NCBI GenBank assembly: GCA_026770615.1
Contig: MU631319.1
Location: forward strand, 141,537-170,593
From: Pavlovales sp. CCMP2436
Taxonomy: Eukaryota > Haptophyta > Pavlovophyceae > Pavlovales
Reading direction: 5' to 3'
DNA length: 29,057 nucleotides
Below, piece after piece: positions 18,447 to 27,514 of the stretch. The position numbers and the translations under genes were made by a program. Below the pieces are notes generated by a model. That model searched no databases. It saw only the letters and a list, made by a program, of their open reading frames with translations, and had not been told where the DNA came from. The first letter of the stretch is position 1; the number at the start of each line of letters is the position of its first letter.

Positions 18447-19201
18447 GATAACGCCGCACTACGCCCACCCGCTACCAGCGGTACCTCTCCAGGCCATACG
18501 CGCAGAGCCACACAAACGCTTGCGAGGCCCGGACATCCCGACCACTCCGCAGAACCCGACACCAAACATGCCCCCAACGCCACCAGCACAGGCCCTACCC
18601 GTTACACAACACGAGGCCACACCACCAAACATGCCTCCAACGCCACCAGCAAGGGCCCTACCCGCTACACAACACGAGGCCACACCAAGCCCGCCAGGCA
18701 AACGCGCATTGAGCCAGGCCAAGCCTGCCCCGACGCAGAGGCTGCCTCCAGCCACGCCTCTAGCACCGCCAGCATCGGCCATTCCTTCCTATGGAATACG
18801 AGGCCACCGTACCAGCTCATCCATGCGCCCACCCAATGAGCCCGGACAAACCTGCCACAAACTCGCGCATGACGCGCTCAGCGTCCAAAAGGGCCCCCGA
18901 TGCCAACCAGGCCACAGTACACCAAGCCGCCAGTGACAAACGCCCCAAACCCAAACAGGAGCCATCAAGCCCAAAATCAACCCTAGCCGCGCCCCGCAAG
19001 CGCACTCCGAGCCAGGGCAACCCTGCCAGGCCACAGAAGTCGACCGCAGCCACCCCTCCACTGCCACCAGCACCAACCATACCCACCGTACAATACGAGG
19101 CCATACCTCAACGCGTGATGCGCTCATCCAAACGCAAACAGGAGCCAGCAGCCCAAAAAGAAGACGCGTCAGATACGCAATTGGGAAGAAAAATGCCCTG
19201 A
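18447..19201 (+). pseudogene. Proline-rich tail of LINE-plus
   Basis: Two overlapping frames carry Pro/Ala/Thr-rich sequence with repeated QHEATP, TPQNPTPN and SDKRPKPKQEP motifs, ending at the TGA before 19202 (final frame 18791-19201). The same tail is present in LINE-minus. QYEAIPQR ties it to the peptide repeats at 15222-15659. The role is unknown; a low-complexity RNA-binding or spacer region is possible. Confidence 0.6.
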
Positions 19202-19340
19202 ACCAAAACCCAAACCACTGAGCCCGAGGCCCATCCCAGTGAAGGGGTGGGGTAGACCGGGCCCCAGCAAAAGCCTCCCACTTTGTGGTTCCTGCCCCTC
19301 GTGGACAAGAATCACATTTTGGGATAATGGCTGTCGGAGT

Positions 19341-19580
19341 ATAGTTGTCTGTGTTATGGCGCTACAGGATTGTCGCGTGCGCAGGCGTGCGGCAGCTCGA
19401 GCGCTCGAGATGCAGAGGAGTACGGTCAGCAGCAAATCAGTCGAGCGGCGTTGATTGTCGTTTTGTTGATCAGAAACAGCGGTGGGGACGGTATCCGATG
19501 TGCTCGGAAAGTTCCCCGGATCCGAGTGTTTTTCAACGCTCTGGTTCGGGTTTCAGAACCATTCGGGGGCGGACGTACTA
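19341..19580 (-). repeat. ~240-bp repeat R240, copy 2 (inverted)
   Basis: Reverse complement of copy 1. Its ATAGTTGTCTG end touches the LINE-plus 3' end at 19340, just as the same end of copy 1 touches the LINE-plus 5' end. The outer end (GGGGGCGGACGTACTA) lies next to the 3' end of LINE-minus. Confidence 0.85.
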
Positions 19581-19729
19581 CTAGAAATTTACACACTCCG
19601 ACAGCCGGTTTCCCACAGTGTGTTTCTTGCCCACAAGGGGTAGGAGCCACAAAGTGGGAGGCTTTTTGTGGGGCCCGGTCTACCCTACCCCTTCACGGGG
19701 GCCTCGGGCTCAGTGGTTTGGGGCGGGGG

Positions 19730-20574
19730 TTAGGGGCATTTTTCAACCCTCTTGCGTAACTGATGAGCCCTCTTGTTGGGCTGCTGGATGGATTCTGGGC
19801 TTTCTGGTTCCTGTTTGCGTTTGGATAGGCGCATACTGCGCGGATGTATGGCTTCGTATTGCATGGTGGGTATGGCCGTTGCCGGTGGCAGTGGGGAGGT
19901 GGCTGGGGCCGGTATCTGTGGCGTGACAGGTTTAGTCTGACTCGGTGCGCGCTTGCTGGGCGAGGCTCGGGTAGGTTTCAATGGGTTGCTGGCTCCTGTT
20001 TGGGTTTGGGGCGTTTGTCACTGGCTTGGTGTGCTGCGGCCTGGCTGGATCCAGGGGCCCTTTTGACCGCTGAGCGCATCATGCGCGCGTTTGTGGCAGG
20101 TTTGTTCGGGCTCATTGGGCGGGCGCGGGGTGGAGCTGGTACGGTGTCCTCGCACTGTATTGTGGGTGTGGGTCTTGTTGGCGGCGCTGGGGTGGCTGGA
20201 GGTGGCCTCTGTGGTGGTGTAGCCTTGGCCTGGCTCAGTGCCCGTTTGTATGGCGGGCTTGGTGTGGCCTCATGTTGCATAGCCTGTAAGTCCCGTGCTG
20301 GCGATTTTGGGGAAATATTTGGTGTCGGATTCTGCGGAGTGGCCGAGATGTCTGGGTCTCGCACGCGCTTGCTTGGCCCGCCTCGTATGGCCTGAAGAGG
20401 TACCTCGGGTATTGGGTGTGCGTAGTGTGGCGCTGTCGGCACGGGCGGCGAGGGGGTGGGTGACGATGCGACTCGCTGTTTGCCCTTCTGCTGTCGCTGC
20501 TTATTCCTCCCCGCAGGTGTGGCTGTGTCCGCTTGCATCTTTTTCTTGGCTGCTCTCTCGGCTGTGCAGCCCAC
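19730..20574 (-). pseudogene. Proline-rich tail of LINE-minus
   Basis: Frames 20574-19978 and 19981-19730 encode TPQNPTPNISPKSPA, ATPSPPYKRALSQAK and TMQYEAIHPRSM, colinear with the tail of LINE-plus. A stop near 19978 divides the reading frame. Confidence 0.6.
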
Positions 20575-20676
20575 CAGGCCATCTTGAACTTTTGCTGATC
20601 ATAAATGGAGATTTTATCCTTGGTTGCCGCAGCGGATGCTGCTCTTGCGGCTTCGCGCAGGTTGTGTATCTCGAGG

Positions 20677-21250
20677 CTATGGTGTAGGAGAGTAAAGCTT
20701 AAAGCGCCGTGCTTTGGAGGGTCGCCCTCGTTGTCTTTCCCTAGCTCTTCCTTGATGCTCATGCCCACCTGTCCGGTGTAGAAGTCCGGCCTGGCTATCA
20801 TGTGTGTTGCCAATTTTTTTGGATTTTGGGATCCCCAGTCGTGGTGCCAGCTCGGTGCAGAGTGCGTCATGGAGATCTTGGCGGAGCTCAGCCGTTGACG
20901 GACACTCGTGGTATAGGTGGTGTTTGGTATCAGATAGACCGGGTGCTCTGCACAATGGGCAGGAGGTGCTCATTTTCTCAGGCTTCCCGTCTATTGTTAC
21001 CTCAATTGAGGCCATCGGCGGAGTGGTAGTGTGGTCCTGGGCCTATTCCTCTACCCACTCGGCGTTGAGTCGGTCTGATCCGAGGACTAGTCTGGCCTTG
21101 TGTTTGGTGTACTTTTCCGGATACCTTCGGCCCCTGCCGCTTGGTAGGCGCAGTGCCGCCGTGCTCTCTTTTGACCAAATAGCTTCTACGTTGGCCATCC
21201 GTCCCATACCCGGAGCGTGCCTGACGGGGCCTCTCTGCTCCAGCCGGCCC
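20677..21250 (-). pseudogene. Zinc-knuckle region of LINE-minus
   Basis: Includes MANVEAIWSKESTAALRL (ATG at 21198) and CPLCRAPGLSDTKHHLYHEC. An in-frame TAG at 21043-21045 separates the two. A later frameshift moves the continuation into the frame 20870-20235. Confidence 0.65.
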
Positions 21251-21693
21251 CTTGTGACCCTATCTATTACGGCGTATCGTTCCGCTCGCTGGTCGGATGT
21301 GATGACGTCACCGTTCGCTGTGGCTGCGATTGCCCAGCTGTGGGCCGTGAGTATGTGGGTTGAGCTGTACTGTGGCGGGTTCCCGACGGACGGCTACTGC
21401 CTTTGACCCCCAGTCGCTCGATGCGTTTTGTACGAGTTTTATGATGTCCCTGGGTTGAAGGTGTGGAGTCGGCTCATCCTGTGGTCTGCGCCGCCGGTCT
21501 GCGGTGGGGATGAAGAGCCGTGTGACTTTCCTGAGAGCGTCCGCTGTTACCACTCTAGCTTGTGAGGTGGCATCGTACCGCACAGCCCCATAGTTGCTCA
21601 GGATTTTGGCTACGTCATCATCCGATTCGGTATGAGCCTTAGTGTAGGTCATGATTCTGACGCGTTCCGCTGCCTCGTCCCGTTGTTTGAGGG

Positions 21694-22386
21694 TTAGTAG
21701 GCGGTAGAAGTGAGGGTTTGCGTCGTAGCTGGAGGGGTCCGTAGCCCGTGTGGCGGGGGGCGGGGGTCAGGGTGCTGTTCATGCCAGGCGAGGCGTTTAA
21801 CGCCTGTGTTGTGGTCCCATCCTATGTGTAGGAGAGGCGCGTAGGTCAAGGCCTGTAGGGCAAGTGTGACTGCATCTGCATTGACCACCATCTGATCTCC
21901 TGAGAAGGTGCAGGTTAGGATATATGCCTCTGGGGTAGGTGTCTCGTTTCTGGTTTGGCCTGGGGGAAATGCGTAGAAGCACGCTGCACCGGCTGCTCGC
22001 GCCGGTTCGCTCCCTTCGGGTTTGATATATGAGCCATCCACCCCAACGTGGTCGCTGCATAGTTGCGGTTTTGCCGCCGTTGGTGGGTGGTGTCTGAGTG
22101 CGTGGATAAGTGAGGTGTGGCGCGTCACGAACCTATAGCACATGGGCCCGCCTATTGCCGTTGTTAGTGCAGGTAGGATTAAGCTCAAATTGTTGCAACG
22201 TTGGAATGTCTTGAGCTTCATAAACACTTTTAGGTACTCATCTGTGAATAGGGCTTGTGCTGCTGTCACCACCGCTAGGTCGTCCGCATTCGCTCGTAGG
22301 GCATTTCGGGTTTGGGTCAGCGATTCTCGTACGTTGGTGCCGCCTGTTCGGAGTATATCCTCTTTTGCTCTGCTTAATGCTCCCAA
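21694..22386 (-). pseudogene. RNase H region of LINE-minus
   Basis: A 230-residue open frame contains AVVTAAQALFTDEYLKVFMK, then FVTRHTSLIHALRHHPP and the RNase H-like VGVDGSYIKPEG, MVVNADAVTLALQALTY and LHIGWDHNTGV. The Glu present in LINE-plus (NTEC) is missing here. Confidence 0.6.
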
Positions 22387-22713
22387 TTGTCCGTCCGTGT
22401 CCCCGGTCGTGGGGGCGTTGCCGTCGGTGCGTGGTTGCGCTAGCTTGAGTGTCCTCCCAGAGTTCTATTCCGCGAGGGCCTTCGCTGAATTGCACGGTCT
22501 ACCACCTGATTCTGGCCGAATGAGGGCGGGGGCAAGTTCGCCCATGGGTGTCGAGTTCAGGCAGGCGTAGTTCTCGAATAGATCCCATGTCGCTTCCCCC
22601 GAGGATGCCTCTGCTAGGCATCTGATTGCCCCTCTTGCCGTGGGCATGGTACGTGCCTTGGCTTGTTTCGAGGCCCCGTTTTGTACGACGCTCAGTGCAT
22701 GTGCTGCTAGGGC

Positions 22714-23172
22714 CTAGGTTGCGGATTCCGCTGGGGATTTCAACAAACGTAGCATGGTGGTCACCTTTTCACCCGCGTTTTGCGCGCGTGGGTCGACCAT
22801 CCCTAGGCCGTCGCGTTCTAGTGGGCCACACAGGCGCTCTCTTGCTACGTGGGTCCCTAGTGTGCATCGGCGGCGAGTAGCCTCGACTATGGCTGTGAGC
22901 ATCGTTATTAGGAAAGCTTCCGATAGATCCGATGCCCCCATGTAATATGGTAGTGTTGACGCTGCGTCGTGTTGGGAGAGCTTGGCAACCCAGAGGGTGT
23001 GGCAAGCCCCCTTGTTCGAGGCGAGGTGTACTTTCCCCATGGCCTGTGCTAGCTTGATCCGGAGCTTGCGTTCCTGGGCCTCCCAATTCCCGTTAGTGGG
23101 GAGGAGGTGGCCCAAGTACGGTTTACCCCCCCTACCCCGGGAATCACCGTCGGGCTCCGTGCCCCAGGCCAC
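22714..23172 (-). pseudogene. Reverse transcriptase thumb-like segment of LINE-minus
   Basis: KPYLGHLLPTNGNWEAQERK and KLAQAMGKVHLASNKG resemble the YLG...l..R..kA segment that follows the catalytic core in non-LTR reverse transcriptases. The catalytic FADD-type box would lie upstream and is absent, so truncation occurred within the RT domain. Confidence 0.55.
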
Positions 23173-23274
23173 CCCAGCCCAGGGTGCGGGCTACACCACG
23201 GTTCACGCCCTGGGGTAGTTAATAACTAAAAAATACTCTAGATACGAATGAAAATAAAGGAGGCTACTAAGGCC

Positions 23275-23358
23275 CATTCTATCGTACAAATTTGATGACT
23301 GAACGCTGAAGCTGAAACTAAAATTCAGCTTCAGTTAAACGCTGGCATTCTATCGTAC
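23275..23358. repeat. Hairpin flanked by 13-bp direct repeats
   Basis: CATTCTATCGTAC occurs at 23275-23287 and 23346-23358. Between them CTGAAGCTGAA and TTCAGCTTCAG (23306-23316, 23324-23334) form a perfect 11-bp stem with a 7-nt loop. The arrangement looks like a tiny insertion with a target duplication, or a foldback remnant. Confidence 0.7.
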
Positions 23359-23451
23359 GTTCGCCCAAACTGAAACTGAAACTGAAAGGGGCGATGGCTG
23401 CCGCTTCCCACTCCCGTGCTGCGTGTGAAGGCAGCAGCACGGGGTGCCGGC

Positions 23452-23965
23452 AGCGTGATCTGTGACGCAGTCAAATCTGTAGGTTTTGGCTTTTAGTGCC
23501 ACTGTGCTCGCGCCGCATGAGACCCGATCCGGGCTGTTCTGTTGTGATCCGATGCCGATCGTCGAGCAGCTCGAGCCCTGCATGGCTGGCAGGTTATTTT
23601 GCATGTACAGGGGATCGCGCGGGCAATAAGAAACCGCAACGCTAAGAAACTGAGCTCGCCTCGCTTTTTGTGCCCTTCAATAGTAGTTTAAGCAAATTTA
23701 ACCATTGTTTGCATGTAATTTGCTAAGAAACTGAGCCTCAGTCTTAAATTCGCCTTTCTTATTGCCCGCGACCCCCTGTAAATTGCTGAACCGGTCAAAC
23801 CGCTACCGGATCCGTAGGTTTGGCATTTTAGTTTGTGTCGCTATGCTCGCGCGAGCGAGACCCGACCCGGCTACTCTGTTGGGCCGGTTTGGGATGCCGA
23901 TGGTCACGAGCAGCTCGAGCCCTGTATAGCTGAGGGCACCGGCTGGCAAGTTATTTGGCGTGTAT
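23452..23965 (+). repeat. ~165-bp direct duplication flanking MITE copy 3
   Basis: The left copy (about 23478-23605) and right copy (about 23810-23965) share GTAGGTTT, then TTTTAGT, GCTCGCGC, GAGACCCGA-CCGG, GATGCCGAT, GAGCAGCTCGAGCCCTG and GGCTGGCA-GTTATTT in order. The MITE at 23606-23780 sits at the end of the left copy. These may be tandem duplications or relics of a repeat; no LTR signature was found. Confidence 0.6.
23606..23780 (+). mobile_element. MITE family A, copy 3 (175 bp)
   Basis: Starts TACAGGGGATCGCGCGGGCA and ends TATTGCCCGCGACCCCCTGT-A, inverted repeats like copy 2 with a 2-bp CG insertion on the left and one mismatch on the right. The interior shares CTAAGAAACTGAG and AATTTGCTAAGAA motifs in both orientations, so the hairpin extends inward. 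Confidence 0.85.
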
Positions 23966-24407
23966 GTATAACTATGCAAGACCTTAGTAACTGCCAAGGG
24001 GGGGGGGCAAATTATATTTACAAAATGACACGCGCAGCACTGGGGCAGCCGCCATTGTTTGTGCGTCCGAGGAGGCTTTCGTGAGGCCCAGCGAGCCACT
24101 GAGCCCTGCTGCTGACAGCCTTCGTCCGTTTACGGCTAAGTAACGAACGCGCACTGAGTCGCAATCATGCATGGAGCTCGCCCACGGCAGTGAGCTGTTG
24201 CAACAACAATTGGTCCGCAGGCGGATCATAGTTCGATTTACTTATTAACTATTGTCACTCAGTGTTTCTTAGAAAGGCTTAATAAAAATGTTCATGTTTT
24301 TATATAGGATATAACATCCCTAACCGCCCTTGCCCGGGCACACTATCGGAGATCCATCGGCACGCGCGGTGGCGCCCAAGCCAGCGCAGCCGAATAAGGC
24401 ACGCTGC

Positions 24408-24478
24408 AGGCAATGAGCGACGCAGCGCTCAGACCAGCACAACATCCAGAACAGTCAGACGCCAGCTTGAATCCCTAT
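24408..24478 (+). mobile_element. Family B arm, plus-strand copy
   Basis: AGGCAATGAGCGACGCAGCG, then CTCAGACCAGCACAACATCC, AGAACAGTCAGACGCCAGCT and TGAATCCCT match the reversed copies at 13258-13333 and 27565-27637. Confidence 0.75.
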
Positions 24479-24814
24479 AAGAAATATAGACATAGACGTA
24501 CACTTTTTTTTATCTTTTCTTCCTGAGGGCTCCGTAGGGAGTCCGCCCCCAGACCCCCGCCCTCAGAGCAAAACAGTTGCGGTGCAACGACAGCACATTC
24601 TTTCAAAGCGCCGCCGCCGCAGAGCGCGGAGCCCACAAGGTTGACACCCCGACCCTGTTTTTTGAAGCTCGTCGATCTGCCATCACTCCGACCTTTTTTC
24701 AGAGTTTGGACGAGTTGAGCGCTAGTTATGGGCGATCGCTCCCATATCTCCCTACACTGTAACGGTACAGTGCTGCAGTAGAGAGGGGCTTTCTAAATCC
24801 CAGCCCGTGTTTCC

Positions 24815-24879
24815 TTTGCTCGACTTTGAATGAGGTGTCGGACCGCGTAGTACCAAAGTTGTTCCCCACTGAATTCTGC
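24815..24879 (+). mobile_element. Half copy of MITE family E
   Basis: TTTGCTCG followed by GACCGCGTAGTACCAAAGTT, GTTCC and GAATTCTGC matches the right arm of the intact element at 28165-28371. The left arm was not found. Confidence 0.6.
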
Positions 24880-25294
24880 GTCTAGGGGTATCTTCAAAGT
24901 TGGAAATGACTATTATTAGTGCCATCCCTGCTGCCAGGACAAATGTCTGACGTCGACCAAGTCAGTGAATGAATGAACACCACCTGTTGAACCATACTGA
25001 GCCGCTAATAATAACTACGAGAAACCGGCATACCCGGCATCGTGATTTCCTGAAGTTCAGACCTGGCCCGCTCGGGCTTGAGCTTGGTCCAGCGGCGCCT
25101 ATTCAGCTGAAGGGCCACCAGTGACAAACATTCTAATCGTTGAGTTGCCGAACGCGCCCAGGTCCTTGCCAACTCCTCTTCGAACTCCCTGGGTAGACCC
25201 ACCTCCCCCAATGTGCGGTCTACTGTACATAGCACACTTCGACCCGGGGGGTACTGAACGCGAGTTTGGTCAAGAACACGCGTGAGCGTGCGCG

Positions 25295-27471
25295 ATGTCG
25301 CGCGCAGCGGGCATCCCGACACGCCTCGCGGCCTTCGGCGTGTGGGGCAGCGGCACGGGCGTGGGCAAGACGCTTGTGAGCGCCGGCCTCTTCGCCGCTG
25401 CCCGCCGCCGCGAGCTCCCCACGCTCTACCTGAAGCCCGTGCAGACTGGCTTCCCACGCGATTCGGACGGCGCGCTCGTCGCCGCACTCGGCGGCGGCGT
25501 CGCGCACGCGCTCGGCGCGCACGCGGCATCGGCCGCCAGTCTTCCGCTCGCGCTCGCCGACTCCGACGCGCGCGCGCCATGCCGCACGCTCTTCGCGTGG
25601 AGGGACGCGGTGGGCCCACACCTCGCGGTAGAGCGAGAGGGGCGCGCGGTCGGCGACGCGGAGATCCTCGCGTCGACGCGCGACGCGCTGGTCGCCTTCG
25701 CGCGCGGCGCGGACGCTTCGGCGCCCGCGCTTGCGCTGGTGGAGACTGCCGGTGGGCCCGCGAGCCCGGGCCCGAGCGGCACACTGCAGGCGGACCTGCT
25801 GCGACCGCTGCGACTGCCGTGCGTGCTCGTCGGCGACGGGGGGCTTGGCGGGATCAGCGCGACGCTCTGCGCGCACGACGCGCTGACGATGCGCGGGTTG
25901 GACACGCCGTTGCTCGTGCTACTCGACGGCGGGCTGGGCAACGAGGCGGCGATCGCGCGGCACACGCGGCGTGCGGGCACGCGCGTGTTCGCCGTGCCGC
26001 CGCTGGCCAAGCCGGCGGGCGGCGGCGAGGCCTCGACCTCGGCCGTCGCCGAGTGGCTGCGGCTGACCGCGCCGCACTTCGACGAGCTGCTAGCGTGCCT
26101 TGGCCACTGGCAGAATGAGCGCCTTGCCGCGCTCGCCGCCGCGCCTGCCGAGGCTGCAAGCGTCTACTGGTGGCCGTTCACGCAGCACGCGCTGGCCGGG
26201 CCGGTTACGGTGATCAAAGAATAATAATAGTAATGATAATGATAATAAGGACTCTCTTATAACACAAAACAATAATAATTTTAATGAGGGCTCTCTCATA
26301 ACAGCAGCAACAACAGCAACAACAACAATAATAATAATAGGTGATCGACTCACGCTGCGGCGACGAGTTCACCCTGCTCGCGCGGCCCGAGGGCGCGGCC
26401 GAGGGCGACGCGGACGAGGCGCTCACGCCGGCCTTCGATGCGTGCGCCTCGTGGTGGACACAGGGCGTCGGCGCGCGCGGGCAGGCCGACCTGACGCGCG
26501 CCGCCGCCTATGGTGAGGGCGGCTCCGGCCCACTGCCTCCACCCCTACTGAAAAGGAGAGGATTTCTGATTAGGACGTCTGTCCCCGAAGACGCTCTCCC
26601 GGACGTGAATCCAGTACCAACCCCTACCACCTCCACCCCTGCTGCCTCCACCCCTACTGCCTACTCTTTCTGCCATTCTAGTGACCCCACTGCCGCCTCT
26701 TATCCCCCCCCCCCCAGCGGCCGGCCGTTGGGGCCACGTGATGTTCCCCGAGAACACGCACGACGCCGCGCTTGGCCTCTGCCGGCGGCTGCTTGGCGAT
26801 GGCGGCCCAGGCGCTCGGTAAATCTTTTTTCTCTGTCTTTTTGAAGCCTGACCCGGGGAAGGAAGGGAGCTTCTTCTTCTTCTTCTTTTTGGGCGCCGGT
26901 TTTTTTTTTTTTGATACATGTCCCAACTTGCAGCCACATGACCACTGACGTGTTCGGCTAAATTTAAATAAACTAGGTGGGCGAGCCGCGTCTTCTTCTC
27001 AGACGATGGATCCACGGCTATGGAGATCGCCTTCAAAATGGCCTTCCGCCGCTTCTACGTCAACAAGGGGCTGCTCCCTCCCAGCCCTCCTTCACCCTCC
27101 CCCCTCGCAGAATCGTCGGGGACTGCGGGCGATCCCAGCCCCCTGCCGCAACTGCTGCTTGTCTCGCTCACAAACTCGTACCACGGCGACACGCTGGTGA
27201 ATATTTATTTATTTATATATGTGTGTGTGTGTATAATGTGTGTGTGTGTGTGTGTGTATGTGTATATGTCTATGTCTATGTCTATATACGTATACATATA
27301 CATATTATATATTATATATTATGTATCTGCTATATATCTATTATATATTATATATTAGTAGCGCGTAGGAGCATGCGTCGGAGCGCTAAAATCAGCTTGA
27401 CTTGAACATGAAACACCGCCAGCCCGAATCCCCCCTCATTAATATTATATATATATATATATATATACATA

Positions 27472-27514
<43 letters not shown>

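Larger units (their letters stand above)
16169..19340 (+). mobile_element. Non-LTR retrotransposon copy LINE-plus, 5'-truncated and interrupted
   Basis: Matches the minus-strand element at 19595-22185 from TTAATCCTACCTGCAC to GGCTGTCGGAGT. Parts in order are an RNase H-like ORF (to 16635), a linker ORF (16708-16920), a zinc-knuckle ORF (to 17896), an AT-rich insertion (17887-18446), then the proline-rich tail (18447-19201) and a ~140-bp untranslated end. The reverse transcriptase is absent, so this is a truncated dead copy. It lies exactly between the two R240 repeats. Confidence 0.85.
19595..23215 (-). mobile_element. Non-LTR retrotransposon copy LINE-minus, 5'-truncated
   Basis: Runs from about 23215 down to 19595. 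Parts in order are the end of the reverse transcriptase domain (thumb-like), an Ala-rich linker, RNase H, linker, zinc knuckle, proline-rich tail and a 3' untranslated end with CACAAAGTGGGAGGC-type sequence shared with LINE-plus. Several frameshifts and at least one nonsense codon make it inactive. RNase H after RT plus a C-terminal knuckle fits RNase H-bearing clades (I, Tad1 or RandI/Dualen-like); the exact clade cannot be set without an RT alignment. Confidence 0.85.
23966..25294. other. Intergenic region upstream of the biotin gene
   Basis: Contains a G-run (23999-24007), a family B arm (24408-24478), a T-run, a fragment of MITE family E (24815-24879) and otherwise unremarkable DNA. A minus-strand frame from 25005 into the biotin gene has protein-like stretches (EFEEELARTWARSATQRLE) but no recognised domain, and it overlaps BioD antisense. 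No promoter element was identified with confidence. Confidence 0.4.

Noticed and set aside
23452..23965. LTR retrotransposon with direct repeats flanking a MITE
   Set aside because: No TG...CA ends, primer-binding site, polypurine tract or coding sequence between the repeats.
25005..26159. Long minus-strand open frames over the BioD exon
   Set aside because: They arise from high GC codon bias opposite a clearly coding exon, and are Arg/Ala-rich with no domain.
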